Positions 9,068 to 17,700 of a stretch of DNA of 39,142 bases are shown here, piece by piece. Every line of letters starts with the position of its first letter. Positions within the stretch are counted from its first letter, which is position 1. The notes under the pieces were generated by a model. The model was given only the letters and a program-made list of their open reading frames with translations. It made no database searches and was not told the DNA's origin. Position numbers and translations under genes: made by a program. This stretch comes from an uncultured Prevotellaceae bacterium. GTDB taxonomy: Bacteria > Bacteroidota > Bacteroidia > Bacteroidales > UBA932. The stretch spans positions 1 through 39,142 of the forward strand of contig OMVB01000086.1 in NCBI GenBank assembly GCA_900314395.1, written 5' to 3'.

Positions 9068-9319
9068 TTATCGGGCATTACCAACATTAAGGCCGTATTT
9101 CTTTCCTATATAAGAAAGATATGCCTTTTTCATGAGCCCCATGAGCTCTTTTCCGCCGTGGCCGATGCTGTCTTGAAGAGAAGCGTCCAGTTCCTTCGGG
9201 TCTACCTCCAGGAGGAGGCATACAGTCTGATAGTCCAGCTGGGGACAAAGGTAAATGTGGTCTTCGTTTATCATCTGAAGGAAGACCTCCGTTTTTGATG
9301 CGAGCATATTGTTTCCCAT
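9068..9319 (-). CDS. small hypothetical protein (83 aa)
   Basis: A short acidic, mostly helical protein with the core KTEVFLQMINEDHIYLCPQLDYQTVCLLLEVDPKELDASL. There is no signal peptide or membrane segment. The DYQTVCLLLEVDPKEL stretch has the look of a helix-turn-helix half like the N-terminal parts of some AraC-type proteins, but it is too short for a full regulator. ATG 9319 is used; a second in-frame ATG lies four codons in. It sits 62 bases upstream of the EF-G paralog on the same strand, with only a weak promoter-like box between them. Its function is unknown to me. Confidence 0.6.
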   Translation of the reverse strand: MGNNMLASKTEVFLQMINEDHIYLCPQLDYQTVCLLLEVDPKELDASLQDSIGHGGKELMGLMKKAYLSYIGKKYGLNVGNAR

Positions 9320-9390
9320 TTTACGAGCGTTTGAAAATCCTGTGCTAAATTGGGTGTTTCAAATAAAGAATGCAATAGGAAGATGCCCGA

Positions 9391-9469
9391 TATTGTCAGT
9401 TTATGCAAATAAATTGTTAAAATTTAACAAAAAATTTACGTTTCTTATGATTTTTGCATATTGACAATA
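9391..9469. promoter_or_regulatory. inverted repeat and palindrome in the divergent intergenic region
   Basis: The 223-base AT-rich gap 9320-9542 separates the small gene (-) from the XRE regulator (+). TATTGTCAGTTTATGCAAA (9391-9409) and TTTGCATATTGACAATA (9453-9469) form an imperfect inverted repeat (two 8-bp matching blocks with a 2-base length difference). Inside lies a perfect palindrome, TTGTTAAA-A-TTTAACAA (9414-9430). The arrangement suits operators for a dimeric repressor, possibly the adjacent XRE protein acting on itself. Confidence 0.4.
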
Positions 9470-9514
9470 AGCAATGTGTATAATTTGTAGTCAGTTTGTT
9501 TGGCGGCCAGCCGA

Positions 9515-9522
9515 TAAATTTG
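9515..9522 (+). promoter_or_regulatory. -7 element upstream of the XRE regulator
   Basis: TAAATTTG matches TAnnTTTG and lies 20 bases before the GTG start. TTTG boxes occur 12 and 16 bases upstream, closer than the usual 19-20, so the promoter may be weak or regulator-dependent. Confidence 0.4.
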
Positions 9523-9542
9523 CTAAATAAATTATCAAAACC

Positions 9543-9971
9543 GTGGCAAGCAAACTTGACCCCCAGATAAAAAACAATATAGCACGGCTCCGGGCCGGGC
9601 TAAAGATTTCGCAGATTGACATGGCCGGCCGTATAGGAATGGACAGGAACGCCTACAGGAACATCGAGGTTGGCAAGACGGCACTGGTCCATGAAAAACT
9701 GGACTCGATAGCCATTAACCTTGGTGTCTCCCCGGAAAGCCTCATCCTTGGTTATAACCCGCTGGATGTGGATTCGGACCCGCGCCTGGAGGACTTCAAG
9801 AAAGATTACACCCTGCGCAGCCGGGAGGAACACGAAACATCCGTCAGGGAAATCAACCGCCTTATCGCAGAAAATGCAGAGCTTAAGGACAAGGTTCACT
9901 TTCTGAAACAGGCCCTTGACGACAAAAACCAGATCATAAAGTTCCTCAAAAGTCAGAAAAAACAACCTTAA
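9543..9971 (+). CDS. XRE-family helix-turn-helix regulator with C-terminal coiled coil
   Basis: This 142-residue protein starts at GTG; no in-frame ATG lies before the HTH. Residues about 9-65 form a Cro/C1-type HTH ([20 protein letters not shown], then the recognition helix in [16 protein letters not shown]). After a linker ([20 protein letters not shown]) the last 55 residues are heptad-like and charged ([20 protein letters not shown]), a coiled coil likely to drive dimerisation. It is probably a DNA-binding regulator. The inverted repeats just upstream suggest autoregulation, which is inference. rnhB follows after 47 bases. Its regulon cannot be told from sequence. Confidence 0.8.
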   Translation: MASKLDPQIKNNIARLRAGLKISQIDMAGRIGMDRNAYRNIEVGKTALVHEKLDSIAINLGVSPESLILGYNPLDVDSDPRLEDFKKDYTLRSREEHETSVREINRLIAENAELKDKVHFLKQALDDKNQIIKFLKSQKKQP

Positions 9972-10018
9972 TCTTTTTTATTCAGCAAAACTGTTGCTAT
10001 CTTAGCATTCTGAACAAG

Positions 10019-10654
10019 ATGGAATACCGCAGAATGCTTAAAAGGGAAATATCGCTCCTGCCTTCAATGACAGCCGACCTTATAGAGGCCGGGCTGGATG
10101 AAGCCGGGCGCGGCCCGCTGGCCGGGCCGGTCTTCGCAGCGGCCGTCATCCTGCCGCGGGACTTCCATCACCCCCTGCTGAACGACTCCAAGCAGATGAC
10201 AGAGAAAGCCCGTGAGACGCTACGGCCAATAATCGAAAAAGAGGCCGTCAGCTGGGCTGTGGAGCCGGTCAGCGCAGAAGAGATAGACGAAATCAACATC
10301 CTTGCAGCGTCTATCACCGGAATGCAGAGGGCCGTCAGGCGCCTGTCCGTCAGGCCCCAGCTGCTGCTCGTTGACGGAAACAAGTTCAAGCCCTTCGACG
10401 GCTATGAATACAAGACGGTGGTGCACGGGGACGCAACCTATGCCAGCATCGCGGCGGCATCGGTATTGGCTAAAACATGGCGGGATGAGTACATGCGGCA
10501 GATAGCGAAAGACTATCCCCAGTACGGTTGGGACCGCAATATGGGGTACCCCACACATGAGCACATAGAAGCTATCCGGCAGTACGGGCTTACCCCGCAT
10601 CATCGGCAAAGCTTTCATCCGAAAGAATTGGAACCGACGTTGTTTGATATATAA
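10019..10654 (+). CDS. rnhB: ribonuclease HII
   Basis: This 211-residue enzyme cleaves RNA in RNA-DNA hybrids, including single ribonucleotides in DNA. The first catalytic pair is Asp27-Glu28 in [14 protein letters not shown]. The third acidic residue is Asp119 in LLLVDGNKF. The fourth is probably the Asp of KTWRDEYM, preceded by [16 protein letters not shown]. The C-terminal [21 protein letters not shown] is diagnostic of RNase HII. ATG 10019 adds a short tail ahead of the core; ATG 10034 is a possible alternative. The S46 peptidase begins 17 bases after the stop, so the genes are probably transcribed together. Confidence 0.96.
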   Translation: MEYRRMLKREISLLPSMTADLIEAGLDEAGRGPLAGPVFAAAVILPRDFHHPLLNDSKQMTEKARETLRPIIEKEAVSWAVEPVSAEEIDEINILAASITGMQRAVRRLSVRPQLLLVDGNKFKPFDGYEYKTVVHGDATYASIAAASVLAKTWRDEYMRQIAKDYPQYGWDRNMGYPTHEHIEAIRQYGLTPHHRQSFHPKELEPTLFDI

Positions 10655-10671
10655 AATGAACCGATAATATT

Positions 10672-12819
10672 ATGAAAAAGATTTTACTTTCAATCGCAGC
10701 CATGTTTGCAATCGGCAGCATGGCAATCGCAGACGAGGGAATGTGGATGCTTCCCCTCCTTCAGAAGATGAATATCAAGACGATGAAGGCGATGGGCTGC
10801 AAACTGTCCGCAGAAGACATCTACAGCGTCAACCATTCATCCCTTAAAGACGCCATCGTACAGTTCGGCGGCGGATGCACCGGAGAAGTTATCTCCAACG
10901 AGGGCCTTGTGGTGACCAACCACCACTGCGGCTACAGCAACATCCAGAAGCTGTCCACCCCGGAGCACAACTATCTTGAGAACGGTTACTGGGCAATGAA
11001 CCGCACGGAAGAAATTCCGGCTCCCGGTCTTAGCGTAACCTTCCTGGAGAGCATGACGGAGGTTACAGCCATCCTCCAGAAGGCTTATGATGCCGCTTTT
11101 GAGCTTACCAAGGACGAGGAAGCTGCCGGCAAGGCGCGCGAGGCCGCCGCACAGGAGCTTATAAAGAAAGCAGAAGAGGACAACCCTGCCTGCAAGGCGG
11201 AAATCGAGCAATTCTACAACCAGAATGTCCAGTACCTTATCGTCTACAAGACATACAGGGATGTCCGCTTTGTAGGTGCTCCTCCGGCATCTGTTGGAAA
11301 GTTCGGCGGAGAGACCGACAACTGGATGTGGCCCCGTCACACCGGAGACTTCTCTATGTTCCGCATCTATGCAGGCGCAGACAACCAGCCTGCAGACTAC
11401 TCAGAGAGCAACGTTCCTTTCCGCCCCAAAAAGAGCCTCAAGATATCTCTTAAGGGTGTAAAGGAGGGCGACTTCTCCTTCATCATGGGTTATCCCGGAA
11501 GCACCCAGCGTTTCCAGACAGCCGCACAGCTTAAGTCTATGATAGACAACAGGATGGTATCTGTCGGCGCACGTACCGCACGCCAGGAAGTTATGTGGGA
11601 AGGCATGGAGTCAGATCCGGCAATCCGCTTGCAGTACGCAAACAAATATGCAAGTTCTGCCAACGGCTGGAAGAAGTGGCAGGGAGAGAAACTCGCTTTT
11701 GAGAAACTCGGCATCATCGGCCGTGAAGAGCAGAAGGAAAAGGACTTTATGGCATGGGTGAACGCAGACCCTGAGCGCCAGAAAAAATACGGCAGTGCCC
11801 TTGAGGAACTTGAGACCATTTACAAGATGTCTTCCAAGCCCTCCAACGAGAGCACGCTGCTTGTAGAGTGCCTCTACAATATTGGCGTAAACGATGTTTA
11901 CGGCCGCTTCATGAGAGGCTTCAACATGGCTTCCCGCAGGAATCCGGAAGACACTCTTGGCAATATCAGGAAAGGCGTAGAGACGGCCAAGGCCGCTTTC
12001 AAGGACTTCAATCTTCCTCTTGAGAAGAAGATGGCCGTACGCATGCTTAACTACTACCGCGAGCACGCAGATACATCGGCCTACCCTAAGGCAATCGGCG
12101 ATTTTGCTTCTTTGAACATCGACGAGTATGTAGACAATCTCTTTGGCAACAGCGTCTTTGCTAGCCCGGAGAATCTGGACAAATTTGCAGAAGCTCCTGA
12201 CCTTGAGAAACTTACAACAGATCCTGCTGCTGTTCTTTATGCCGACTTCTTCAATATCTACATGAAGAAGGCGCAATACGCAAACCTTGACAGGGAAGCA
12301 AGAATGAAGGCGTCCAAGGCATTTACCGCAGGACTCCTTGAGTGGGAGGCCGGCAAGCCTTCTTATCCCGATGCAAACTTCACCATGCGTCTTACTTACG
12401 GCAAGGTTGGCGGCTATTCTCCCAAGAACGGCGTCTGGTACAACCATTTTACCACCCTTGACGGCGTAATGGAGAAGGAAGACCCCACCAACTATGAATT
12501 TATCGTCCCCGCACGCCTGAAGGAGCTTTGGAAGGCCAAGAACTACGGTATCTATGCCGATGCCACCGGCAACCTGCCTACCTGCTTCCTTACCAACAAC
12601 GATATTACCGGCGGCAACTCCGGCAGCCCTGTATTGAACGCAAAGGGAGAACTGATCGGCCTTGCTTTTGACGGCAACTGGGAGTCGATGTCCAGCGACG
12701 TCATGTTTGAGCCTGACCTGCAGAGGTGCATCTGCGTAGACATCCGCTACGTCCTGTTCATGATGGACAAGTTCGGCGGCGCCTCCTGGCTCCTTAACGA
12801 AATGAATATCGTTCGCTAA
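10672..12819 (+). CDS. S46-family dipeptidyl-peptidase, DPP7-like
   Basis: This 715-residue protein has a clear signal peptide (MKKILLSIAAMFAIGSMAIA) and should act in the periplasm, removing dipeptides from the N-termini of oligopeptides. The chymotrypsin-fold triad is visible: His in TNHHCGY (84-85), Asp226 in RHTGDF, and Ser650 in GGNSGSP. The residue 18 positions after the Ser, which separates DPP7 from DPP11 in Porphyromonas work, is Gly668 (AFDGNW). DPP11 has Arg there. This predicts DPP7-like preference for hydrophobic or aliphatic P1 residues and not Asp/Glu. The full-length helical lid domain is present between Asp and Ser. It supports peptide feeding typical of asaccharolytic or protein-using Bacteroidota. 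It ends with a dispersed repeat before mrp. Confidence 0.93.
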   Translation: MKKILLSIAAMFAIGSMAIADEGMWMLPLLQKMNIKTMKAMGCKLSAEDIYSVNHSSLKDAIVQFGGGCTGEVISNEGLVVTNHHCGYSNIQKLSTPEHNYLENGYWAMNRTEEIPAPGLSVTFLESMTEVTAILQKAYDAAFELTKDEEAAGKAREAAAQELIKKAEEDNPACKAEIEQFYNQNVQYLIVYKTYRDVRFVGAPPASVGKFGGETDNWMWPRHTGDFSMFRIYAGADNQPADYSESNVPFRPKKSLKISLKGVKEGDFSFIMGYPGSTQRFQTAAQLKSMIDNRMVSVGARTARQEVMWEGMESDPAIRLQYANKYASSANGWKKWQGEKLAFEKLGIIGREEQKEKDFMAWVNADPERQKKYGSALEELETIYKMSSKPSNESTLLVECLYNIGVNDVYGRFMRGFNMASRRNPEDTLGNIRKGVETAKAAFKDFNLPLEKKMAVRMLNYYREHADTSAYPKAIGDFASLNIDEYVDNLFGNSVFASPENLDKFAEAPDLEKLTTDPAAVLYADFFNIYMKKAQYANLDREARMKASKAFTAGLLEWEAGKPSYPDANFTMRLTYGKVGGYSPKNGVWYNHFTTLDGVMEKEDPTNYEFIVPARLKELWKAKNYGIYADATGNLPTCFLTNNDITGGNSGSPVLNAKGELIGLAFDGNWESMSSDVMFEPDLQRCICVDIRYVLFMMDKFGGASWLLNEMNIVR

Positions 12820-12846
12820 TGTCATTCTGAACGAAGTGAAGAATCT
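12820..12846 (+). repeat. dispersed 27-bp repeat, copy 1
   Basis: A 27-base sequence starting TGTCATTCTGAACGAAG matches 24 of 27 positions with the copy at 19153-19179. It fills the entire gap between the peptidase stop and the mrp ATG, so it forms the whole intergenic spacer. Confidence 0.65.
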
Positions 12847-13908
12847 ATGAACATAGAAGACATCCTGAAAACAGTCCTCCATCCCGGCAAGGGCGACAAA
12901 AATCTTGTCGAGCTGGGGATGGTGGGCTCCATACTTGAGGAATCCGGCAAGGTGGAAGTAACGCTGCTCTTTCCTAAGATGCGCGACCCTCTTGCCGAGT
13001 ACCTTATTGGCAGTGCGCGTGCCGCCCTTTACCGTGCGCTCCCCGCAGGAACGGAGATTACTGTGAACTCCAAGGTCGAGACCGCCCCGAAGCCTAAGAA
13101 GCCCAATGTCAACGACTTAACCCTTGACGAGCTCAACAATGTCCGTCACATTATAGGCGTTGCGTCCGGCAAGGGCGGCGTGGGCAAATCCACCGTTGCG
13201 GTGAATCTTGCTGTTGCGCTTGCGCGTCTAGGGTACAAGGTGGGCCTTGCCGATGCCGATGTTTACGGGCCTTCCGTACCGATTATGACCGCGACCGAAG
13301 GCTCCGTCCCGGAGGCTGTAGAGGAAGACGGAAAAACCGTTATCCTGCCGATAGAAAAATACGGCGTAAAATGGATGTCCATCGGCTACTTTGCCCAGGC
13401 GGGGCAGGCCCTTATCTGGCGCGGCCCCATGGCCTGCAATGCGCTTAAACAGATGATTTTACAGGTTCGCTGGGGAGTGCTGGACTTCCTGCTGATTGAC
13501 ATGCCCCCCGGAACCGGCGACATCCACATAAGCCTTATAAACGACATCCCTGTTGAGGGCGCGGTTATTGTTACAACGCCCCAGGCTGTCGCCCTTGCCG
13601 ATGTAGAGAAGGGAGTGGACATGTTCCGCAATGAAAAAGTGAACAAGAAACTCTTCGGCCTTGTAGAAAACATGGCCTGGTTTACGCCGGAAGAACTGCC
13701 TCAGAACAAGTACTATATCTTCGGCCGCGATGGCGGCGTCAAGATGGCCGCTCGATTCGATATCCCCCTGCTGGGGCAGATACCAATCGTGCAGAGCATC
13801 CGCGAATGCGGCGACGCCGGCGAGCCCGTAGCCCTGTCTTCCCGCCCCGACGCCCTCGCCTTCCTGGAACTGGCCAAAAACCTGGCCGCGCAGGCAGAGA
13901 GGGAATAA
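12847..13908 (+). CDS. mrp: Mrp/ApbC-type P-loop ATPase (Fe-S cluster carrier family)
   Basis: This 353-residue protein has an N-terminal MIP18/DUF59 domain (about 1-85) and a MinD/Mrp ATPase domain with deviant Walker A KGGVGKST at 109-116, a LADADVYGPS Walker A' region and a DFLLIDMPPGTGD Walker B. Family members bind and deliver Fe-S clusters in the cytoplasm. The usual C-terminal CxxC that bridges the cluster is not visible; the equivalent stretch reads MAWFTPEELPQNKYYIFG. I recall Cys-less versions as common in Bacteroidota, so this is probably lineage-typical, but cluster binding should not be assumed. It follows the peptidase after one dispersed repeat. Confidence 0.9.
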   Translation: MNIEDILKTVLHPGKGDKNLVELGMVGSILEESGKVEVTLLFPKMRDPLAEYLIGSARAALYRALPAGTEITVNSKVETAPKPKKPNVNDLTLDELNNVRHIIGVASGKGGVGKSTVAVNLAVALARLGYKVGLADADVYGPSVPIMTATEGSVPEAVEEDGKTVILPIEKYGVKWMSIGYFAQAGQALIWRGPMACNALKQMILQVRWGVLDFLLIDMPPGTGDIHISLINDIPVEGAVIVTTPQAVALADVEKGVDMFRNEKVNKKLFGLVENMAWFTPEELPQNKYYIFGRDGGVKMAARFDIPLLGQIPIVQSIRECGDAGEPVALSSRPDALAFLELAKNLAAQAERE

Positions 13909-13913
13909 ATGCT

Positions 13914-13921
13914 TATATTTG
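13914..13921 (+). promoter_or_regulatory. -7 element upstream of the transglutaminase-like gene
   Basis: TATATTTG matches TAnnTTTG and lies in the 36-base gap after mrp, 23 bases before the next ATG. No clear -33 box. It suggests the following genes have their own promoter. Confidence 0.45.
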
Positions 13922-13944
13922 AAATCGGAAAAGAATAACCGGAT

Positions 13945-16524
13945 ATGAAAAAAATTGTGATATTGGCACTGGCCGTTCTGGCCGCCGTCCTTGTCCTGAC
14001 CAAGAAGGACAATCATTTTATAACAGACAGTGACTTCCGTGCCAAGGTGCACGACACCTTCCAGGCCAGGATGGATGCCGACGGCGGCATCCTGTGGCAG
14101 TTTTTTGACAAAGAGGCCGGCCAGACGCCACAGGAGCAGGAAGCCCTTGAATTCCTGTATGCCTACATGCCGCTTGCCGATGTCACCGACTATCCGACAT
14201 CGTACTATATCCGGAACATAAGGGCTGCGCAGAAGGCAAAGGAAGAGATGTCCTGGGGAAAGGATGTCCCGGAACTGGAATTCCGCCACTTTGTGCTTCC
14301 CGTTAGAATCAATAATGAGGACCTGGATACCGCCAGGGTTGTTTTCTACAAGGAGCTGAAGCCCCGCGTAGAGGGCCTTTCCATGAAAGATGCCATTATT
14401 GAAGTGAACCACTGGTGCCATGAAAAGGTGACATACCAGCCTTCCGACGCCAGGACTTTATCGCCCCTCAATACGGTCAAGAACGCACTTGGCAGGTGCG
14501 GGGAGGAATCCACCTTTACCGTGGCCGCTTTAAGGAGCGTCGGTATCCCCGCCCGTCAGGTTTATACTCCAAGGTGGGCCCACACCGACGACAATCATGC
14601 CTGGGTAGAGGCCTGGGCCGACGGCCAGTGGTACTTCCTGGGCGCCTGCGAGCCGGAACCCGTGCTCAATCTTGGCTGGTTTAACCTGCCGGCTTCCCGC
14701 GGAATGCTCATGCACACCAAGGCCTTCGGGCATTACGAGGGCCCGGAGGAAGTGGTGCTTGAAGGGCCCAACTTTACGGAAATCAACCTTATAGACAACT
14801 ACGCGAAAACAGGCCGTGCAGACCTTCTGGTTATTGATGAGAACGGCGCTCCCGTTGAGGGCGCCTGCGTAGACTTCTGCATTTACAACTACGCCGAGTT
14901 TTATCCGGCAGTTAAGAAATATACCGATGCCGACGGCCGTACCTTCCTGACAGCCGGCCTTGGCGACATGCTTGCATGGGCCTCCAAGGACGGTGCCTGG
15001 GGCTATGCCAGGGTAAGGTTCGGATCGGAAGACCTGGTAAAAATCGTAATTCGCAAGGAAGCGCCTGCAGAGGGCGACCAGCTTGACATCGTGCCTCCTG
15101 CAGGGCATGACAACGTGCCGGAAGTCTCTCCTGAACTCCGGTCCCGGAACAACGCCCGCCTGGCGGCGGAGGACAGTCTCCGCCACGCCTACGAAGCCAC
15201 TTTCGCACCCAAGGACGCCAACCGCTTCGTTGTCATGGCCCGCGGAAACCATGAGGTAATCTCCAAATTCCTGGAATTGCACCCCGGAGAGCGCGCAGAG
15301 GAACTCCTCAAGGGACTCAGCTGGAAGGACCTCCACGACGTAACCCCGGAAGTGCTTGAAGACCATTACAATGCCACGGAATCCGTACTTAAGCCCCGCG
15401 TGGCCAACGAATTCCTGACCCCTTACAAGGGCTGGTTCCTGAACACCCTTACCGCAGAACAGAAAACCCGGCTATCAAAGCCGGAAGCCCTGATAGCGTG
15501 GACCAAGGAAAACATTAAACTCCTTGACGACCCTACAGCATGGCGCATTCCTATCTCTCCTGCCGGCGTTTTCAAAGCCCGTCAGGCAGACGCATCGTCC
15601 CGCGCCGTGTTCTTCGTAAGCCTTGCCAGAACCCTGGGCATCGACGCCCGCATAGACAGGGTAACACATAAGGTTCAGTACCTTCAGGGAGACAAATGGA
15701 TAGACGTAGACTTTAATGCTGCTGTTCAGGCGTCTGCCCCCCAGGGCCTCCTGCGCCTGGATTACAAGCCCACCAAGCTGGTGGAGAACCCTTCTTACTA
15801 CGGCCATTTCACCATCAGCCGCATCGGCAGCGACGGCCGCACGCAGCTTCTGACCTTTGATGAGGGCCAGGTTGACATGGGCGGCGGCGCCTCCTGGAAA
15901 AACGCTTTTGCAAAGGGTGTGGCCCTGGACGAGGGCAACTACGTGCTGGTAAGCGGCAACCGCCTTTCAGACGGCTCTGTCCCTGTTGCAATGAAGTTTT
16001 TCACTATAAAGAAGGATACTCCTGCCGATGTTGAACTGATTATCCGTGAATCCGCCGACGGCGTTTCGGTAATCGGCGGCTTCGATGCGGAAGTAAAGGC
16101 CGGTTTTGACGGTACCGTGGCTTCCGTCCTGTCCAAGACAGGCCGCGGATTCTACGCACTTGGCCTTCTTGAAGTAGGCAAGGAACCCACCAACCATGCG
16201 CTGGCGGACATAGCCCGCGCCCGCGAGGCTTTCCGGAAATGGGGCCGTCCTACAGTTCTCGTTTGCACGGACAAAGCCCAGCTGGAGAGGCTTCATGCAG
16301 AGATTGCCGACGGCCGCTACGGTCAGCTTCCGGAGAACATAATCCTTGCGGTTGATGCCGACGGCGCCGTTGCCGCCGAGCTTCAGAAGGAGCTTAAGGC
16401 CAACATCGGCAACAAGCCGGTATTTATTGTGGCCGATACCTTCAATAAGGCATATTTCTTGTCGGAAGGTTATACCATAGGTCTGGGCGAGCAAATCCAG
16501 ACGGTAATTAAGAAACTTGACTGA
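13945..16524 (+). CDS. exported transglutaminase-like superfamily protein
   Basis: This 859-residue protein has an N-terminal membrane segment (MKKIVILALAVLAAVLVLT) without a lipobox Cys, so it is exported and possibly anchored. The transglutaminase-like core spans about 140-250, with nucleophile Cys185 in GRCGEEST and His218 in DDNHAWVEAW. The third position falls near WYFLGACEPEP, where the usual Asp is not obvious. A carboxypeptidase-regulatory-like beta domain follows (about 290-370, VIDENGAPVEGACVDF with TDADGRTFL). The remaining 480 residues include a second region resembling a transglutaminase-like repeat (AVFFVSLARTLGIDARIDRV). Likely roles are a periplasmic cysteine protease or crosslinking enzyme; the substrate is unknown. 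The next gene's ATG overlaps the TGA here. Confidence 0.82.
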   Translation: MKKIVILALAVLAAVLVLTKKDNHFITDSDFRAKVHDTFQARMDADGGILWQFFDKEAGQTPQEQEALEFLYAYMPLADVTDYPTSYYIRNIRAAQKAKEEMSWGKDVPELEFRHFVLPVRINNEDLDTARVVFYKELKPRVEGLSMKDAIIEVNHWCHEKVTYQPSDARTLSPLNTVKNALGRCGEESTFTVAALRSVGIPARQVYTPRWAHTDDNHAWVEAWADGQWYFLGACEPEPVLNLGWFNLPASRGMLMHTKAFGHYEGPEEVVLEGPNFTEINLIDNYAKTGRADLLVIDENGAPVEGACVDFCIYNYAEFYPAVKKYTDADGRTFLTAGLGDMLAWASKDGAWGYARVRFGSEDLVKIVIRKEAPAEGDQLDIVPPAGHDNVPEVSPELRSRNNARLAAEDSLRHAYEATFAPKDANRFVVMARGNHEVISKFLELHPGERAEELLKGLSWKDLHDVTPEVLEDHYNATESVLKPRVANEFLTPYKGWFLNTLTAEQKTRLSKPEALIAWTKENIKLLDDPTAWRIPISPAGVFKARQADASSRAVFFVSLARTLGIDARIDRVTHKVQYLQGDKWIDVDFNAAVQASAPQGLLRLDYKPTKLVENPSYYGHFTISRIGSDGRTQLLTFDEGQVDMGGGASWKNAFAKGVALDEGNYVLVSGNRLSDGSVPVAMKFFTIKKDTPADVELIIRESADGVSVIGGFDAEVKAGFDGTVASVLSKTGRGFYALGLLEVGKEPTNHALADIARAREAFRKWGRPTVLVCTDKAQLERLHAEIADGRYGQLPENIILAVDADGAVAAELQKELKANIGNKPVFIVADTFNKAYFLSEGYTIGLGEQIQTVIKKLD

Positions 16525-17054
16525 TGAAAAGAGTTTTACTGATACTTGTATTAATGGTGTCCGGGTTGATGGCAGCATCGGCCCAGGAAAAGAAGCACCT
16601 TGAGTTTGAGGGCGTTGCAATAGACGGCACGGTGCAGACCGTTGTCAAAAAGCTGCAGAAGAAAGGCTTCAAAATTGAAAAAGGAGAGGCTATCCTCAAA
16701 GGCAAGGTGATGGGGAAAAAGGCAAAAGTGACGGTGGCTTCCACTCCGGACGGCAATACCGTTTATCTTGTGTTGGTAGACTTCGATGTCAAGAAAACAT
16801 GGGAGAACGTACGCACCTGCTACGAGTCCATGAAGATGCAGCTTCGCGCCCGCTACGGGGACCCTATCCTTTATAAGGAAGAATTCGATTCCCCGCTGGC
16901 GGAGGCCGATCCTGTCAAGGCCCTTCACTATGGCAACTGCACATTTATCTGCCATTACCAGGCTCCCGGCGGAGAGATTGTCCTTACAATCACTAAAGAA
17001 GCCGGTGTACAGTGTTACTTTGTAGATACTTCAAATTCAGTTTCTTTGTATTAA
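16524..17054 (+). CDS. small exported protein of unknown function (176 aa)
   Basis: The protein has a clear signal peptide (MKRVLLILVLMVSGLMAASAQ). The mature part is lysine-rich at first (LEFEGVAIDGTVQTVVKKLQKKGFK), with alternating strands afterwards and two Cys in the last third (NCTFICHYQ). I recognise no named family; the GVAIDGT-VVKKLQKKGF opening looks like an exported alpha/beta fold found in Bacteroidota. The ATG overlaps the preceding stop by one base (TGATG), so translation is probably coupled to the transglutaminase-like protein and the two may work together. The following NfeD-like gene starts 4 bases after its stop. Confidence 0.75.
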   Translation: MKRVLLILVLMVSGLMAASAQEKKHLEFEGVAIDGTVQTVVKKLQKKGFKIEKGEAILKGKVMGKKAKVTVASTPDGNTVYLVLVDFDVKKTWENVRTCYESMKMQLRARYGDPILYKEEFDSPLAEADPVKALHYGNCTFICHYQAPGGEIVLTITKEAGVQCYFVDTSNSVSLY

Positions 17055-17058
17055 ACAA

Positions 17059-17667
17059 ATGAGTGTCAATATGTTAGCTATATCATGGGCGGCGATGGGC
17101 GCCGGAATGAAGGTGATATGGGTGATTACCATTATTGCCACCCTTATATTCATTATCCAAAGCATTATGACCTTTGTGGGCGGCGGTTCCAGCGACCTTG
17201 ATTCCGATATGGACATCAATTTTGACGGAACAGACGCCGACGTCCCCGATGCCATCTCCGGTGCCTCCGGAATGAACCTTTATACCTTCCGGAACCTGGT
17301 AAACTTTTGCCTTGGCTTCGGCTGGTCGTTCATAATCCTTCAGGGCAAAATCGGCTCCACGGCCGTTTTGATAATAGTTTCCGTCATCATCGGCGTGGCC
17401 CTTGTAGCGGCGGTGATGTATATGTTCAAATGGCTCTGGGGCATGCAGCAGAGCGGCAACATCAACCTGGAGAAATCGGCCCCCGGCTGCACGGGAACAG
17501 TGTACCTGTCTATTCCGGCGGCCCGCCGCGGAGAAGGCAAAGTGCAGATAACAATCAACAATTCCGTCCGCGAGTATGCCGCAGTGACAGACGGTGAGGC
17601 CATTCCTACCGGCGCTGCAATTACCGTGGTGGAGGTGATAGGACCGGCCCTGCTGCTGGTCAAATAA
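17059..17667 (+). CDS. NfeD-like membrane protein, flotillin partner
   Basis: This 202-residue protein has hydrophobic segments at about 18-40 and 75-128 (two or three helices) separated by an acidic, Asp-rich linker (SSDLDSDMDINFDGTDADV). The C-terminal 65 residues form a small beta domain (GCTGTVYLSIPAARRGEGKVQI, ending VVEVIGPALLLVK), which matches the OB-fold of NfeD proteins. NfeD proteins are usually paired with flotillins and are thought to help organise membrane microdomains. The flotillin gene follows after 33 bases, which strongly supports this call. The linker acidity is unusual in composition and its role is unknown. Confidence 0.78.
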   Translation: MSVNMLAISWAAMGAGMKVIWVITIIATLIFIIQSIMTFVGGGSSDLDSDMDINFDGTDADVPDAISGASGMNLYTFRNLVNFCLGFGWSFIILQGKIGSTAVLIIVSVIIGVALVAAVMYMFKWLWGMQQSGNINLEKSAPGCTGTVYLSIPAARRGEGKVQITINNSVREYAAVTDGEAIPTGAAITVVEVIGPALLLVK

Positions 17668-17700
17668 ACATCGGCAAGAATAAACTAAAATCATAAAGAT

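Noticed and set aside
9461..9484. TTGACA...TATAAT sigma-70-like boxes
   Set aside because: The spacer is only 12 bases and Bacteroidota use TTTG/TAnnTTTG promoters; it lies in the inverted repeat region.
11611..12882. 423-codon minus-strand frame inside the S46 peptidase gene
   Set aside because: Shadow frame; the plus strand carries the catalytic triad and a signal peptide.
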